Assembly (NCBI GenBank): GCA_947584825.1
Contig: CANPWR010000027.1
Coordinates: forward strand, 1 to 14,046
Reading direction: 5' to 3'
Length of the DNA: 14,046 nucleotides
DNA from: an uncultured Clostridia bacterium
GTDB lineage: Bacteria > Bacillota > Clostridia > Oscillospirales > Ruminococcaceae
Shown piece after piece: positions 13,717 through 14,046 of the stretch. The stretch's first letter is position 1. Every line of letters starts with the position of its first letter. Under the pieces are notes generated by a model. It worked only from the letters and a program-made list of their open reading frames with translations, made no database searches and was not told the origin of the DNA. The position numbers and the translations under genes were made by a program.

Positions 13717-13745
13717 TTGACAAAGAAGAAGAGACGTGATATAAT
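13717..13745 (+). promoter_or_regulatory. rRNA operon promoter
   Basis: TTGACA (13717-13722), 17 bases, TATAAT (13740-13745), a perfect consensus about 245 bases before mature 16S. A further TATAAT at 13637-13642 has no good -35 partner and may or may not be a second promoter. Confidence 0.92.
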
Positions 13746-13991
13746 AATCAGGCACTCGAAAAACGAGTGGAGAAAAAAAGGATAAAAAAGTCCTTAAAAA
13801 TAGCATCTTGAAAATTGAACAATGGAACACGAAGACTTTAAGATAAGTAAAGAAGTACCTGTAATTCTTGAGAGAGAAACTCAAGTGAGTGGGAAGCAGA
13901 GACCACTTAAAAAATAAAGAACTGCAAGTCAGTGAAGAAGATGAGCTGAGGTTTTAAGTATTCTTTAAGTAAGGAATAGTTAAGATACAAA
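13746..13991 (+). other. rRNA leader with processing and antitermination signals
   Basis: The leader contains the hairpin CACTCG/CGAGTG (13753-13769), the sequence CTTGAAAATTGAACAATGG (from about 13808) typical of Firmicute rRNA leaders and resembling boxA context, and hairpins at 13867-13885 (CTTGAG/CTCAAG) and 13888-13907 (AGTGG/CCACT). No protein gene is visible. Confidence 0.75.
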
Positions 13992-14046
13992 CAAATTAAG
14001 AGTTTGATCCTGGCTCAGGACGAACGCTGGCGGCACGCTTAACACA
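13992..14046 (+). rRNA. 16S ribosomal RNA, 5' end only
   Basis: The universal 5' sequence AGAGTTTGATCCTGGCTCAG starts at 13999 and is followed by GACGAACGCTGGCGGC. By alignment with E. coli numbering, where AGAGTTTG begins at base 8, the mature end is near 13992. The gene continues past the window. Confidence 0.97.

Overview
The window looks like a chromosomal segment of a low-GC, Gram-positive gut-type Firmicute of the Ruminococcus/Oscillospiraceae kind. This rests on AT-rich DNA, strong AGGAGG ribosome binding sites, BspA-type leucine-rich-repeat surface proteins with FIVAR and basic Fn3-like domains, a SleB-type hydrolase, and LytTR/GHKL (Agr-like) signalling. The genus is an inference from protein style, not a database match.

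Layout. At the left edge a minus-strand TPP riboswitch with a consensus promoter reads out of the window toward an unseen thiamine gene. A divergent promoter drives tRNA-Ser(UGA). A roughly 700-base gap then holds a terminator, a second hairpin, a pair of 20-bp-phased direct repeats abutting a promoter, a second consensus promoter, and a 31-codon reading frame containing an 11-G run. The stop codon of that frame lies inside an intrinsic terminator. Next come a LytTR response regulator and three tandem GHKL histidine kinases. The first two have diverged membrane sensors but almost identical catalytic halves; the third has no membrane part and appears to start at ATT. After a 16-bp terminator stem, the same hairpin/repeat/promoter arrangement occurs again in front of a 1554-residue secreted leucine-rich-repeat protein. 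A second, 647-residue secreted leucine-rich-repeat protein with the same basic C-terminal domain follows. Then come a block of three abutting palindromes over the promoter of a 40-residue membrane protein, a convergent SleB-type cell wall hydrolase gene with an unusual ribosome binding site, and the promoter, leader and first bases of a 16S rRNA gene.

How the parts may work together. The most coherent reading is one signalling unit. The kinases sense an unknown signal and phosphorylate the LytTR regulator. The regulator then binds the direct repeats in front of its own operon (autoregulation) and in front of the giant leucine-rich-repeat gene (output). The G-run frame plus terminator ahead of the regulator could act as a phase-variable attenuator of the whole circuit. 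The repeats, promoters, terminators and reading frames are seen directly; regulator binding, the attenuation logic and the nature of the signal are inference.
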